A DNA stretch of 64,000 nucleotides, taken from NCBI GenBank assembly GCA_003712055.1, contig RHLJ01000001.1:1-64000 (forward strand), in the 5' to 3' direction. This document shows, piece by piece, positions 8,223-16,138 of the stretch; positions within the stretch are counted from its first letter, which is position 1, and every line of letters begins with the position of its first letter. This stretch comes from Balneola sp. Lineage in GTDB: Bacteria > Bacteroidota > Rhodothermia > Balneolales > Balneolaceae. Made by a program: the position numbers and the translations under genes. The notes under the pieces are model-generated. The model did not search any database. It was not told where the DNA came from and was given only the letters and a program-made list of their open reading frames with translations.

Positions 8223-8264
8223 GTAACCGAATGATTACAAATATATATGTAACTATTCGGTTAC
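8223..8264 (-). promoter_or_regulatory. Double dyad operator of the ArsR-SRPBCC operon
   Basis: Two 16-bp sites, gtaaccgaatgattac (8223-8238) and gtaactattcggttac (8249-8264), each with GTAA...TTAC dyad symmetry. The second is the reverse complement of the first at 14 of 16 positions. Their centres are 26 bp apart. Placement upstream of the arsR gene and similarity to the TAACC(N)xGGTTA-type sites seen before this regulator class support an operator. The remainder of the 303-bp gap up to 8342 holds a family B repeat and nothing else I can support. Confidence 0.65.
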
Positions 8265-8342
8265 GCAAATTAATTTTTTTCAAGGTGAGATCTAAAGAGG
8301 GAAGGGGGAAAGTAACCCCCTACCGTTAAGTAAGGGGAAAAA

Positions 8343-8681
8343 TTAAAACTGAGGGGTTAATACAACTGTCGTATCAGCAGTGGGGTTATTTATAGTGAAT
8401 TGCGCATACCAGTTATCTGGTTGAGCACCCACTTCTGTTACGGTTACAATATGGTCTACTGATAGTTGAAGATCCGTAATGCTTCTTGTTTCTTCAAAGG
8501 AAATGGTTCCATAGTTCTCAACGGAACCGCCAACGGGTTGAATGTGGAAGTCTACATCAATCTGGAATGCACTTGTCACATTCAAATCAAAAGTTGTGTC
8601 CGGTTCTGAATTGGAGGCATCGCTGCATGAAAAGCTCACAAATAGCCAACCCAATACTAATAAATAAGAGTACTTTTTCAT
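8343..8681 (-). CDS. Small lipoprotein of unknown function
   Basis: 112 residues with a lipoprotein signal (hydrophobic core, then LFVSFSC, Cys19). The mature part is short and beta-rich, with alternating polar and hydrophobic residues and an acidic start (SEPDTTFDL). No family is recognised. It is a single gene between the ArsR operon and holA, the latter on the opposite strand. It is probably anchored in the outer membrane or the periplasmic face. Function unknown. Confidence 0.8.
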   Translation of the reverse strand: MKKYSYLLVLGWLFVSFSCSDASNSEPDTTFDLNVTSAFQIDVDFHIQPVGGSVENYGTISFEETRSITDLQLSVDHIVTVTEVGAQPDNWYAQFTINNPTADTTVVLTPQF

Positions 8682-8821
8682 TTTTTTGTATTCAAATTAA
8701 AGTTTGATATGCGAGTAAAGAGGAGGTAGTAATTCGACGTTACACAAAAGTGAATTTCGTAGACCAATCATAGACGATTTCTCAGCGAACTATCGGCTGC
8801 TTCTGTATCTTTGAAGAGTCT

Positions 8822-9880
8822 ATGGCAGCCAAAAAGCAAAACAGTTCGGATATTTTTCAACAACTTCAGCAGGAGATAGGATCGGGGAGCCTTAAACCTG
8901 TTTATTATCTGTTTGGAGAGGAAGAATTCTATCTGGATGAGCTATTAGATCGTTTTTCAAATATCCTTCCAGAACATGAGAAAGATTTCAACTTTGATTT
9001 GCTTTATGGTCAGGATATAAACCCTGCAAAAGTACTTGGCATCGCCCGTAGTTTTCCAATGATGGCCGAGCGAAGGGTTCTTATCGTTCGGAATTTCCTT
9101 CAAACAGCAAAAGGTGCAGCCGGTGAAGGGGATATGAATGATTTCATTCCCTATTTAGAAAACCCAAATCCAGCCTGTCTCTTAATTCTTTTTGATACCT
9201 CAAAGCCAGCGGGTAATACTAAAATTGGTAAGGCTCTCTCCAAGAATCCGAATGTAGGTTTTTACCAGTTTGAAGCTATGCCGGATTATCTGGTACCGGA
9301 ATGGGTAATTAGCTGGGTAGAATCTCATCATAAGAAAAGAATCAACCCGGGCGCTGCGCAAATGTTAGCTCAGTTTGTAGGTAATAATTTACAGCTATTG
9401 TCTACTGAAATAGACAAAGTGAGCACTTTTGTGGACACTTCAGATTCGATATCTGAAGACGATGTCAAAAAAATAATAGGCTCATATCGCGAATATACCG
9501 CCCTGGAGCTTAAAGAAGCGGTAATTAAGAGAGACTTAGAAAAAGCTCTATTTATCTCGGAACAGATGTTGCAACACAGTAAAACAGACACGGGGGAGTT
9601 AATCCGACTCGTGGGGTTCTTTTACAGTGTGTTTGTGAATATCTGGCAGATTAGAAGGCTAGCTGACCGTGGTAATGCTAAACAACAAGTTCAGGCTCAG
9701 CTAGGCATCAGCAACAACTGGTACTTTAACAAGTTGTGGGATGATGCTTCTCAATTCAGATACGGTGACATGCCCAGGGTTTTTGAAGCTCTGCTTGATG
9801 CCGATAAATCCATTAAAGGGTTCTCTACACTCGACTCCACTTCGATTTTATTCCTCCTTGTTAGGCGAATGATTGGCTAA
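8822..9880 (+). CDS. holA: DNA polymerase III subunit delta
   Basis: The clamp-loader delta subunit, which opens the beta sliding clamp during replication. 352 residues, the usual length. The N-terminal segment VYYLFGEEEFYLDELLDRF is the family opening (HolA folds like an AAA+ module but lacks a functional Walker A). The middle lid region contains FVGNNLQLLSTEIDKVSTF and the C-terminal collar domain contains GFFYSVFVNIWQIRRL. It is followed 54 bp later by an ECF sigma gene on the same strand, which may share transcripts. Confidence 0.95.
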   Translation: MAAKKQNSSDIFQQLQQEIGSGSLKPVYYLFGEEEFYLDELLDRFSNILPEHEKDFNFDLLYGQDINPAKVLGIARSFPMMAERRVLIVRNFLQTAKGAAGEGDMNDFIPYLENPNPACLLILFDTSKPAGNTKIGKALSKNPNVGFYQFEAMPDYLVPEWVISWVESHHKKRINPGAAQMLAQFVGNNLQLLSTEIDKVSTFVDTSDSISEDDVKKIIGSYREYTALELKEAVIKRDLEKALFISEQMLQHSKTDTGELIRLVGFFYSVFVNIWQIRRLADRGNAKQQVQAQLGISNNWYFNKLWDDASQFRYGDMPRVFEALLDADKSIKGFSTLDSTSILFLLVRRMIG

Positions 9881-9934
9881 ACAGCTCATCGATCGCCGAT
9901 TAACATTAACTGGAATGAAATTTGGAGATCGAAA

Positions 9935-10546
9935 ATGGATGCGTTTAATCATACTGTTATTTCAAGCTATAGCGATGAAGACTTAATGGAATACTTTCAA
10001 GAGGGGAAGAACCTAGCTTTTAATGAGCTTATTAACCGCTATACCGATCGCCTCCATAATTTTTTGTATCGATATACTCATAACCATCAGGATTGTGAAG
10101 ACCTTGTTCAGGAAACTTTTTTGAGAGTTCATAAGAGCAAGCAGTCCTACGTGAGAATCGCCAAATTCAGTACCTGGATGTACACAATTGCACTTAACCT
10201 GGCCAAGAGTTTGTATAAAAAGAAGTCGAGAATGCAGCAGGTTTCTATTCATAAAGATGATTCAGACCCAAATGATTATGAACTCACTATTGAGGATAAA
10301 GCCATTTTGCAGGATGAGGAATTGCACCAACAATTAAGTATTGAGCAGTTAGAAAAAGCATTAATGAGTCTCGCTCCTGAATTCAGAGAGGTAGTGGTTT
10401 ACCGCGATCTGCAGGAATTTACCTATGAGGAAATTGCAGAACTCACTGGCGTAGCCATGGGGACGGTAAAGTCCAGGATCAATAGGGGAAGAGCTCAAAT
10501 TCAACAAATGATCGGAAGTTATGTGGATATGGGAACATCTTTCTAG
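9935..10546 (+). CDS. ECF-type RNA polymerase sigma factor
   Basis: 203 residues with sigma region 2 at about residues 25-95 (HNHQDCEDLVQETFLRVH followed by FSTWMYTIALNLA) and region 4 at about 135-190 (LAPEFREVVVYRDLQEFTYE, then a helix-turn-helix ending GTVKSRINRGRAQI). Extracytoplasmic-function sigma factors redirect RNA polymerase to a small regulon, often for envelope stress. A 68-residue gene follows after 41 bp and occupies the place where an anti-sigma gene is normally found. No second large anti-sigma gene is present, so control is unclear. Confidence 0.95.
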   Translation: MDAFNHTVISSYSDEDLMEYFQEGKNLAFNELINRYTDRLHNFLYRYTHNHQDCEDLVQETFLRVHKSKQSYVRIAKFSTWMYTIALNLAKSLYKKKSRMQQVSIHKDDSDPNDYELTIEDKAILQDEELHQQLSIEQLEKALMSLAPEFREVVVYRDLQEFTYEEIAELTGVAMGTVKSRINRGRAQIQQMIGSYVDMGTSF

Positions 10547-10587
10547 AATCGGAATACAAGGTTCTAAAGATGGACTAGCATTACCAT

Positions 10588-10794
10588 ATGAGAAATTTTA
10601 TTGAGAAAGAATACCACCCGGTAATCGAAGAGTATATAACATCCTATGTAGACGACGACATAGAATCCGTTGAGAGAGAGACCTTCGAGGAGTTGCTGGT
10701 TTATGATGATGATCTCCGTGAACTGGCATTCTCCGCGAAGGAGGGGAAAAAACTTATGGAGACGCTACGATTGCTAAAGCAGGGTGATAATTAG
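10588..10794 (+). CDS. Small acidic protein downstream of sigma factor, possible anti-sigma-like partner
   Basis: 68 residues, strongly acidic, predicted mostly helical, with no membrane segment and no HxxxCxxC zinc motif. The pattern EEYITSYVDDDIESVERETFEELL resembles the N-terminal part of anti-sigma factors of the zinc-less anti-sigma domain type, in which a short helical domain binds the sigma factor. Position directly after the sigma gene supports this; sequence alone does not prove it. It could be a complete small regulator or the remnant of a longer anti-sigma protein. Confidence 0.7.
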   Translation: MRNFIEKEYHPVIEEYITSYVDDDIESVERETFEELLVYDDDLRELAFSAKEGKKLMETLRLLKQGDN

Positions 10795-10802
10795 GAATTT
10801 GT

Positions 10803-10834
10803 GAATTAGGAATAACTTCCCATATTCCTAATTC
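10803..10834. repeat. Inverted repeat between converging transcripts
   Basis: Arms GAATTAGGAAT and ATTCCTAATTC are perfectly complementary over 11 bp around a 10-nt loop. It lies between the sigma operon and the convergent amylase gene. No T-run on either strand follows directly, so its use as a terminator is uncertain. It is similar in flavour to the hairpin at 1062-1090. Confidence 0.65.
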
Positions 10835-10853
10835 TATATTGACCTATTCTTAA

Positions 10854-13337
10854 TTATTTGATCAATGTCATCTTTTTAGTGGAAACAAAATCTCCTGCTT
10901 CCAATCGGTAGAAATATACCCCACTTGATAGAGTTGATCCTTCAAATTGAACGGAATGAGAACCCGCTATTCTTTTCTCATTTACCAAAGTACTAACCAG
11001 GCGTCCGGTTATATCAAATACCTGGAGTTTTACTTCTGAAGCCTGAGGTAAATAGAAAGAAATGGTGGAGGTAGGGTTGAAGGGGTTGGGATAGTTTTGC
11101 ATCAGCTCAAACGAGTCTATATTTCTACTTCCATCCTCATTAGATAAGCCTCTAGGGGCTAATTTATAAACTTTAATTTCATAAGGAGCGAGTTCTACTT
11201 CATGTAGCATCCATGAGTCATTCATAGGTGTAGTTGCTCCAAATCCCGGTTCAGAAAACAAAATCGGTTCAAGATAGTAGTCGATCAGTTCATTGTTATT
11301 CACCGCGTTGTAAGTAAAGGTGAAATTACTGGTAACCTGATTGCCACTAAGATTTATAAGTACAGTGTAAGCCGATAATCCATCAGTAAATCTTGAAAAA
11401 CCAATGGTAGAATTGGTGGTACTATTTCCAAATTCTAATTCTCCTAACTGAAAAGGTTCATGATCATTTCTCAAGTGAATAAGATTCCTGTAGTGATTGA
11501 ATAATGAATTCTGATCCTCACTCATCACCTCAACATTGAAATCTGCAAAGTTTGAGTTGGGGTTTCTCCAGGGAGAACCAGATGTAAATCCTGAATTAGA
11601 TTCATCACTCCATTGCATGGGCAACCGAATATCTTCATCCGGCTTTTGGCCGAGCATACCTACTTCTTCTCCATAGTATAAATAGGGAATTCCTGGTAAG
11701 GTGAGCAGGAGGGAGGCGGCTACTTTAGCTTTGTTTATATCTTGTCCCAATACATTCATAACCCGGTTTTGGTCGTGATTGGTTAGAAAGGTCCCATATT
11801 GAAGGAAAGGATATACATCGTACACTTTCTGCATCTGGGAAATTATTGAAGCAGCGTTTCCACTATTTACAGAACCCAGAATGGCATTAGCCAAATCAAA
11901 TTCAAAGGCATAGTCCAATCTATCATTGGAGATATAGTCTAGAACGATATTGGTAGGTTCCCAGGCTTCTCCAACATTAAAGGCATCAGGGTTAATGGAT
12001 TTTACATGGGTGTTAAAGTCTTGCCAGAATTGAAAAGTCTCATCGGTATTTTTTAACTGAGAACCATCTTCATCAATATAAAGCACGGCATCCTGTCGAA
12101 AACCATCTACTCCTATATCGGATAACCAAAACTCAGCAACAGCAAACATAGAGTCTTTTAGGGCTTCGCTGTCATAGTTGAGGTCGGGCATTCCTCCCCA
12201 GAACAACCCGTAATAATATTCACCATTTCTTGAGTGCCATACCGTTTGTCCCCACGGTCCAGTATATCCAGGATTGGTATTGCTCCAGCGGTAAAAGTCT
12301 CTGTACTGAGGATCATTGGCAGCCGATTGTTCAAACCATGGATGCTGAGTAGAGCTATGATTCATTACCAGATCAATGATCACTCTTATTCCACGGTCAT
12401 GAGCCTCAGAAAGGAAGTTCTTGAAATCTTCCAAAGTCCCATAATCCGGGTTAATGGATCGATAATCGACCACATCATAGCCATGGTAGGAGGGAGAGTC
12501 ATGAATGGGCATCAACCAGATTCCGGTAATACCAAGATCCGTATCGGTATTGGGATCACCATCATTAAGATAATCCAGTTTCTCAGTCAACCCGTTGAAA
12601 TCACCAATTCCATCTCCGTCTGAGTCATAAAAACTTCTGACAAATATTTCGTAGAAAACCGATTCGTTCCACCATTTGGTTTCTGCTAGCACCCGTTCGT
12701 TAACTTCTATATAGTTCTCATAAAAGAGGGTATCGAATACTTCTCCATCGGATACGATAAGCTCTACATCAAACAAACCAGTTTCTAAATACCTGATGGC
12801 AGGTTCAGCATCTGATGAGGTGTCAGGAGTCCCTCCTTCAAATGCCCATGAATAGCTGGTTACTTTGCCTGAGCTTAAATCATTGAACTGAACAAGGCTA
12901 TTTTGAAAAATGCTTCTGCTTGAGGTTTCAAACCCAGCCGTTGGAGGGCCATCCGGGTCTACCTCATTATTATACCATACCAGGATGATGTTGGTATCGG
13001 CAGCGACGGTATATCTTCGGTTATTTCCAGCGCCGGGAAATTCTTCCCTGTCGTCCCAAGCTCCGTTATATCTGAATTTGTATTCGATTTCCTGACCTAT
13101 GGTGAATCCACCTACTTCTACAGAATAGACAGAGTCGTCATCGGCATCATTGAGTTGGATAAGGTTTCCTCCCCAACCGTTAAATGTACCGGCGATATCT
13201 ACAAATTCAGAGGAAAGGTCAAAGCTTCCCTTTTTGATTTGGTAACTCATATCCACCTGAAAAAGAATGGACTTATCCTGAGCCTGGATAGTAAGAGTAA
13301 TAAGTAAGATGAATAGGAGTGAGAAGGTAGACTTCAT
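10854..13337 (-). CDS. Secreted GH13 alpha-amylase family protein with N-terminal starch-binding-like and PKD domains and C-terminal sorting domain
   Basis: 827 residues. Order: signal peptide (1-20, ending IQAQ); an early-set or CBM-like domain (about 25-125, with IAGTFNGWGG); a PKD-like domain (about 131-212); the GH13 barrel (about 220-640); a beta domain; and a C-terminal sorting domain starting NYPNPFNPTSTISF and ending KKMTLIK. Catalytic regions are intact: DLVMNH (Asp322), GFRQDA (nucleophile Asp416), GEAWE (acid Glu457) and NHD (Asp522). It should hydrolyse alpha-1,4 glucans outside the cell. The sorting domain implies type IX-like secretion or surface attachment. It is the last gene of a minus-strand cluster; its ATG shares one base with the stop of the preceding small membrane gene (TAATG). 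Confidence 0.95.
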   Translation of the reverse strand: MKSTFSLLFILLITLTIQAQDKSILFQVDMSYQIKKGSFDLSSEFVDIAGTFNGWGGNLIQLNDADDDSVYSVEVGGFTIGQEIEYKFRYNGAWDDREEFPGAGNNRRYTVAADTNIILVWYNNEVDPDGPPTAGFETSSRSIFQNSLVQFNDLSSGKVTSYSWAFEGGTPDTSSDAEPAIRYLETGLFDVELIVSDGEVFDTLFYENYIEVNERVLAETKWWNESVFYEIFVRSFYDSDGDGIGDFNGLTEKLDYLNDGDPNTDTDLGITGIWLMPIHDSPSYHGYDVVDYRSINPDYGTLEDFKNFLSEAHDRGIRVIIDLVMNHSSTQHPWFEQSAANDPQYRDFYRWSNTNPGYTGPWGQTVWHSRNGEYYYGLFWGGMPDLNYDSEALKDSMFAVAEFWLSDIGVDGFRQDAVLYIDEDGSQLKNTDETFQFWQDFNTHVKSINPDAFNVGEAWEPTNIVLDYISNDRLDYAFEFDLANAILGSVNSGNAASIISQMQKVYDVYPFLQYGTFLTNHDQNRVMNVLGQDINKAKVAASLLLTLPGIPYLYYGEEVGMLGQKPDEDIRLPMQWSDESNSGFTSGSPWRNPNSNFADFNVEVMSEDQNSLFNHYRNLIHLRNDHEPFQLGELEFGNSTTNSTIGFSRFTDGLSAYTVLINLSGNQVTSNFTFTYNAVNNNELIDYYLEPILFSEPGFGATTPMNDSWMLHEVELAPYEIKVYKLAPRGLSNEDGSRNIDSFELMQNYPNPFNPTSTISFYLPQASEVKLQVFDITGRLVSTLVNEKRIAGSHSVQFEGSTLSSGVYFYRLEAGDFVSTKKMTLIK

Positions 13338-13678
13338 TAACTAATTGATTGGAGCATGACTACTACTATAATGGCACTTAAAATAGAAATCAGGTTACCT
13401 ATTAGAAAGTAGTCATTCGATACTTTGTTCTCATCTTGTTTGATTCTTGTACCAATCTTCAATGCTCCAAATGCAGTAATTACATGCGGGTAGCCTGCCA
13501 TAAGTCCAACGATTAACACGATTCGTTCCAGTATTCCTTTTAGAACATCCTTTAAGTTGAGAGTAGGGGATGCTCCCTCCTGAATAGATTTGATCATTTT
13601 TTTATTAAGGATATAAAAGATCAGATGGACAACCACTTCCATCAAGGTCCAAATCAGTATACTTCGTGGGTCTGTCAT
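13337..13678 (-). CDS. Small membrane protein translationally coupled to SatD
   Basis: 113 residues with about three membrane helices (residues 7-27, 48-70 and 90-110) and a short charged loop (KIGTRIKQDENKVS). Its start overlaps the satD-like stop by four bases (ATGA) and its stop overlaps the amylase start, so it is translationally coupled on both sides. Small membrane proteins often accompany SatD regulators. I infer that it is a partner, possibly a sensor or transporter component, but no family was recognised with certainty. Confidence 0.85.
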   Translation of the reverse strand: MTDPRSILIWTLMEVVVHLIFYILNKKMIKSIQEGASPTLNLKDVLKGILERIVLIVGLMAGYPHVITAFGALKIGTRIKQDENKVSNDYFLIGNLISILSAIIVVVMLQSIS

Positions 13679-14310
13679 AGTGTTTTAATGTAATCGAAGA
13701 TAAAAGATTTGAGCAGGCTATACTCCTTAATCATCAGTGTTTTTCTACGCTTCCAGATTTGAGTCCTCGTTTTCTGATGGAGCTCCCCGACTTCCTGGTT
13801 ATTCTCATTGTTGATCATATCCAGAATGAGAGGGAAGTCCTCTTTTTTCCACGATTCTATAATGCTGTCCAGGACCTCAAAAATTCGTGTTAATTGCTCT
13901 GAGTGAATCGGTTCGTCCAGATAAAATTGAAACCTCTTTCTATCCCTCTTTTTGGAGGTGAGCATTTTTCGGGCTTCGGTTAGGCCAGCGCCAAGCATTT
14001 CATGAGCTATATCGGGGTTTATTTCGGTATCAATCTCTCCATATTGATACACATAGTGTAGGTTGAAATCTAAGGATTGTTGAAGCCTTAGTTCTTCCAT
14101 AGAGAATATGATGTTTATTGCAGTGGAAAGAGAATCAGTTACTCCCTGAAATTCATCACCGAGTGTGATAGTAAGAGGAGAAAAAATACTGTTCTTGAAT
14201 AAACTATTCGCTTTATCAACCAGGGTTTTGAGGTCTGCCTTTAGCGCCTCAGCATCTTTAGTTGAGCTACCAGTTACATCACCCATCAATATGGAGTAGT
14301 TTTTCGACAT
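13675..14310 (-). CDS. SatD family protein (putative DNA-binding regulator)
   Basis: 211 residues. The N-terminus ILMGDVTGSSTKDAEALK and the central FSPLTITLGDEFQGV are hallmarks of the SatD family. The family has a nucleotide-cyclase-like fold core and a C-terminal helix-turn-helix. Here the C-terminal part EVGELHQKTRTQIWKRRKTL looks like that helix-turn-helix. SatD was named from a Streptococcus acid-tolerance locus; its biochemical role is not established. Two tandem 21-bp dyads lie directly upstream, which fits an autoregulator. It is coupled to a small membrane protein and then to the amylase. Confidence 0.85.
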   Translation of the reverse strand: MSKNYSILMGDVTGSSTKDAEALKADLKTLVDKANSLFKNSIFSPLTITLGDEFQGVTDSLSTAINIIFSMEELRLQQSLDFNLHYVYQYGEIDTEINPDIAHEMLGAGLTEARKMLTSKKRDRKRFQFYLDEPIHSEQLTRIFEVLDSIIESWKKEDFPLILDMINNENNQEVGELHQKTRTQIWKRRKTLMIKEYSLLKSFIFDYIKTL

Positions 14311-14317
14311 GCTCTAT

Positions 14318-14367
14318 TGTATCAAAAAAAATGAAACAAATCAATGTGTATCAAAAAAAATGAAACA
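14318..14367 (-). promoter_or_regulatory. Tandem dyad operators upstream of the SatD gene
   Basis: Two identical 21-bp sites start at 14318 and 14347, each of the form TGTATCA-N7 (all A)-TGAAACA. This is an inverted repeat with one mismatch between half-sites. An 8-bp spacer separates them, and a looser half-site (TGTGTCA) follows at about 14376. The first site ends 8 bp upstream of the SatD start codon. Exact duplication in the shortest part of the leader suggests a repressor operator overlapping the promoter or the translation start. Confidence 0.65.
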
Positions 14368-14410
14368 ATATAATATGTGTCAATAATTGTGAATCTGGAC
14401 AGGGGCTATT

Positions 14411-14752
14411 CTACCACTCGCTGAAAGCGATAGTACCGTGGGTGAGGTGAGTTATATGCCGGGGATTGCTAATAGGATTTTGAGCTACCCAAAGCTCTAT
14501 TTCAACTCCAAGAAGCTCGTCTTGTAATTCTTCAACGTTAAATCCTTGCTCAATACCCCGATTGATGTAGTACCTGGTATCGTCACCCTCCAGCTTGAAA
14601 ACAATATCATAAGAAGGGCCTTCAATGATATTTGTAACTACTCCGGTAATAGCAACAGAATTTTCCTGGCTTGTATCAACCTTAAAGAAATAGATAAGGA
14701 TAAAGAATCCAAAGAATGAAAGAGTTGCGAGGTAGAAGAGAGCTTTTTTCAT
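14411..14752 (-). CDS. Small membrane-anchored protein of unknown function
   Basis: 113 residues with one N-terminal hydrophobic segment (about residues 5-23, no lipobox) and a soluble domain of about 85 residues. The soluble part has a beta-barrel-like rhythm (VAITGVVTNIIEGPSYDIVF, then GVEIELWVAQNPI), reminiscent of a small OB-like fold; this is only an impression. It lies 23 bp after the Nudix-like gene and 100 bp before SatD, in the same orientation. No named family is recognised. Confidence 0.75.
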   Translation of the reverse strand: MKKALFYLATLSFFGFFILIYFFKVDTSQENSVAITGVVTNIIEGPSYDIVFKLEGDDTRYYINRGIEQGFNVEELQDELLGVEIELWVAQNPISNPRHITHLTHGTIAFSEW

Positions 14753-14775
14753 AATGGGTCAGGTTATTAAACAGT

Positions 14776-16113
14776 CTAATTATCCATACTATTCTTCAAA
14801 AACTCAAGATGTTTAAAAGCCAGCCGCAAGGCGGAGTCTCCGGCAGCTAATAATCCTTCTTCTAATCGTTGATCTACTTCTTCTTTAGTAAACGGAATTC
14901 CCCATCGGTCGGCTTCGGTAATGATGACTCCCTCATCATTATTTGTGAAAGGAGTGGGGCCAAAGAGCTCGTTGAAAGTGTCTTCTTTAAAGATGGAAAC
15001 AGAAACTACTTCCGCCTGTAAGCTGAGTGGGTCCAGGCCAAAACCAAGAAAGAAGTTTTTGATGTTTCCCTGTTCTACTTCTCTTAGATAATCGCTAAAC
15101 GGGGAGGTTTTTGAATAGTCGAAGATTTTGCCCTCTTCTCCTTTGAATTCTTCCAGGTTCCCAAGCTCTTCCGCGTACTCTCTCATGGTATTATTCCATA
15201 AAGGGAGATCCTTGCTGAAGTTATCGCCTTTGCTCAATGGCTGATATTCTCCAGCTGGAATAACGTGCCGGATATTTGCAGCATACCCTTGTCCTGAACC
15301 TCGTTCATGCAATAGAAAGCGGAAGGAGTTTCCATCATAAAGCAAAGTAAGTGTAGAAACCCCACCTAAGACCACCGTATGATTGAAAGTTTCGGTGTTC
15401 TTTAGTCCTTCGAGAACCTTCCTTCTGAAAGGGAGAGATTTGATTTTAGGGGTTTTATCAAAGGAAAATACATCATCGAATAAGTCAATTTTGTTTATTC
15501 GAAGGAGCTCGCTAATCAATTCATGCTGTACCCCTTTTCCATAGTTGATCTTATAGAAATAGCTGTACGGTTTTCTGGAAATATTGAACTGAAAGTTCGA
15601 TCCATCACTTTCCAAATCCAGAAATCGATATTGGCGGTTATCCTCAAATATTTTTGGCTTGAGTAATTCCTTGACTGCGCTTGTATAAAGGGGAAAATGA
15701 TTTTGCTCATCGGTATAGGGAAGAGATAGTTTAACCGGATTGAGTTCTGGAGCTTTTTCATCTATCAACGAACAGGATATACTTTCAAGTGGAACAGGCT
15801 TTTCAGGAATCCATCGATCAATACAAAGCAAAGGAAGTTCTTCTAGCGGTAGGAATTTCTCATCCTTTAGGTAATCCAGATTGATGGAATGCGCAATTCG
15901 TGAGATCTGAGTACGGTTAAGTCCTCCAAATTTCTTATTGATGATGACAAATTCTTCTTGGCTCTGTTTAAAATTGACAGGTTTCTGGTTCTTATTTTTT
16001 GCGGACTTGATTACCCACATTACGATCCCGAAAGCAGGAGCAGCGATACCAAGTATGATAGCAAGAGCCTGAAGGATGGGACTCTCAACTATAGATTGAA
16101 AAAACTCACTCAT
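14776..16113 (-). CDS. Membrane-anchored protein with a degenerate Nudix-like domain
   Basis: 445 residues. One N-terminal membrane helix (about 12-34) is followed by a Lys-rich stretch, so the bulk is probably cytoplasmic. A region of about 200 residues without a recognised fold comes next. Residues about 245-400 look like a Nudix fold: strand TVVLGGVSTLTLLYDGNSFRF, then the loop PAGEYQP (286-292) and REYAEELGN (311-319). The latter fits the REUxEExGU half of the Nudix box, but the spacing from PAGE to REY is longer than usual. If active it would hydrolyse a nucleoside-diphosphate-linked substrate at the membrane. The flanking genes are unknowns in the same orientation with about 25-bp gaps, suggesting a three-gene transcript. 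Confidence 0.75.
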   Translation of the reverse strand: MSEFFQSIVESPILQALAIILGIAAPAFGIVMWVIKSAKNKNQKPVNFKQSQEEFVIINKKFGGLNRTQISRIAHSINLDYLKDEKFLPLEELPLLCIDRWIPEKPVPLESISCSLIDEKAPELNPVKLSLPYTDEQNHFPLYTSAVKELLKPKIFEDNRQYRFLDLESDGSNFQFNISRKPYSYFYKINYGKGVQHELISELLRINKIDLFDDVFSFDKTPKIKSLPFRRKVLEGLKNTETFNHTVVLGGVSTLTLLYDGNSFRFLLHERGSGQGYAANIRHVIPAGEYQPLSKGDNFSKDLPLWNNTMREYAEELGNLEEFKGEEGKIFDYSKTSPFSDYLREVEQGNIKNFFLGFGLDPLSLQAEVVSVSIFKEDTFNELFGPTPFTNNDEGVIITEADRWGIPFTKEEVDQRLEEGLLAAGDSALRLAFKHLEFLKNSMDN

Positions 16114-16138
16114 TAGTAGTCAAAGAATATTTAGTGGG

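Noticed and set aside
14318-14367. Direct repeats as a possible minimal CRISPR or plasmid iteron array
   Set aside because: Only two units with an 8-bp spacer, dyad-symmetric and placed at a regulator start; an operator explains them better.
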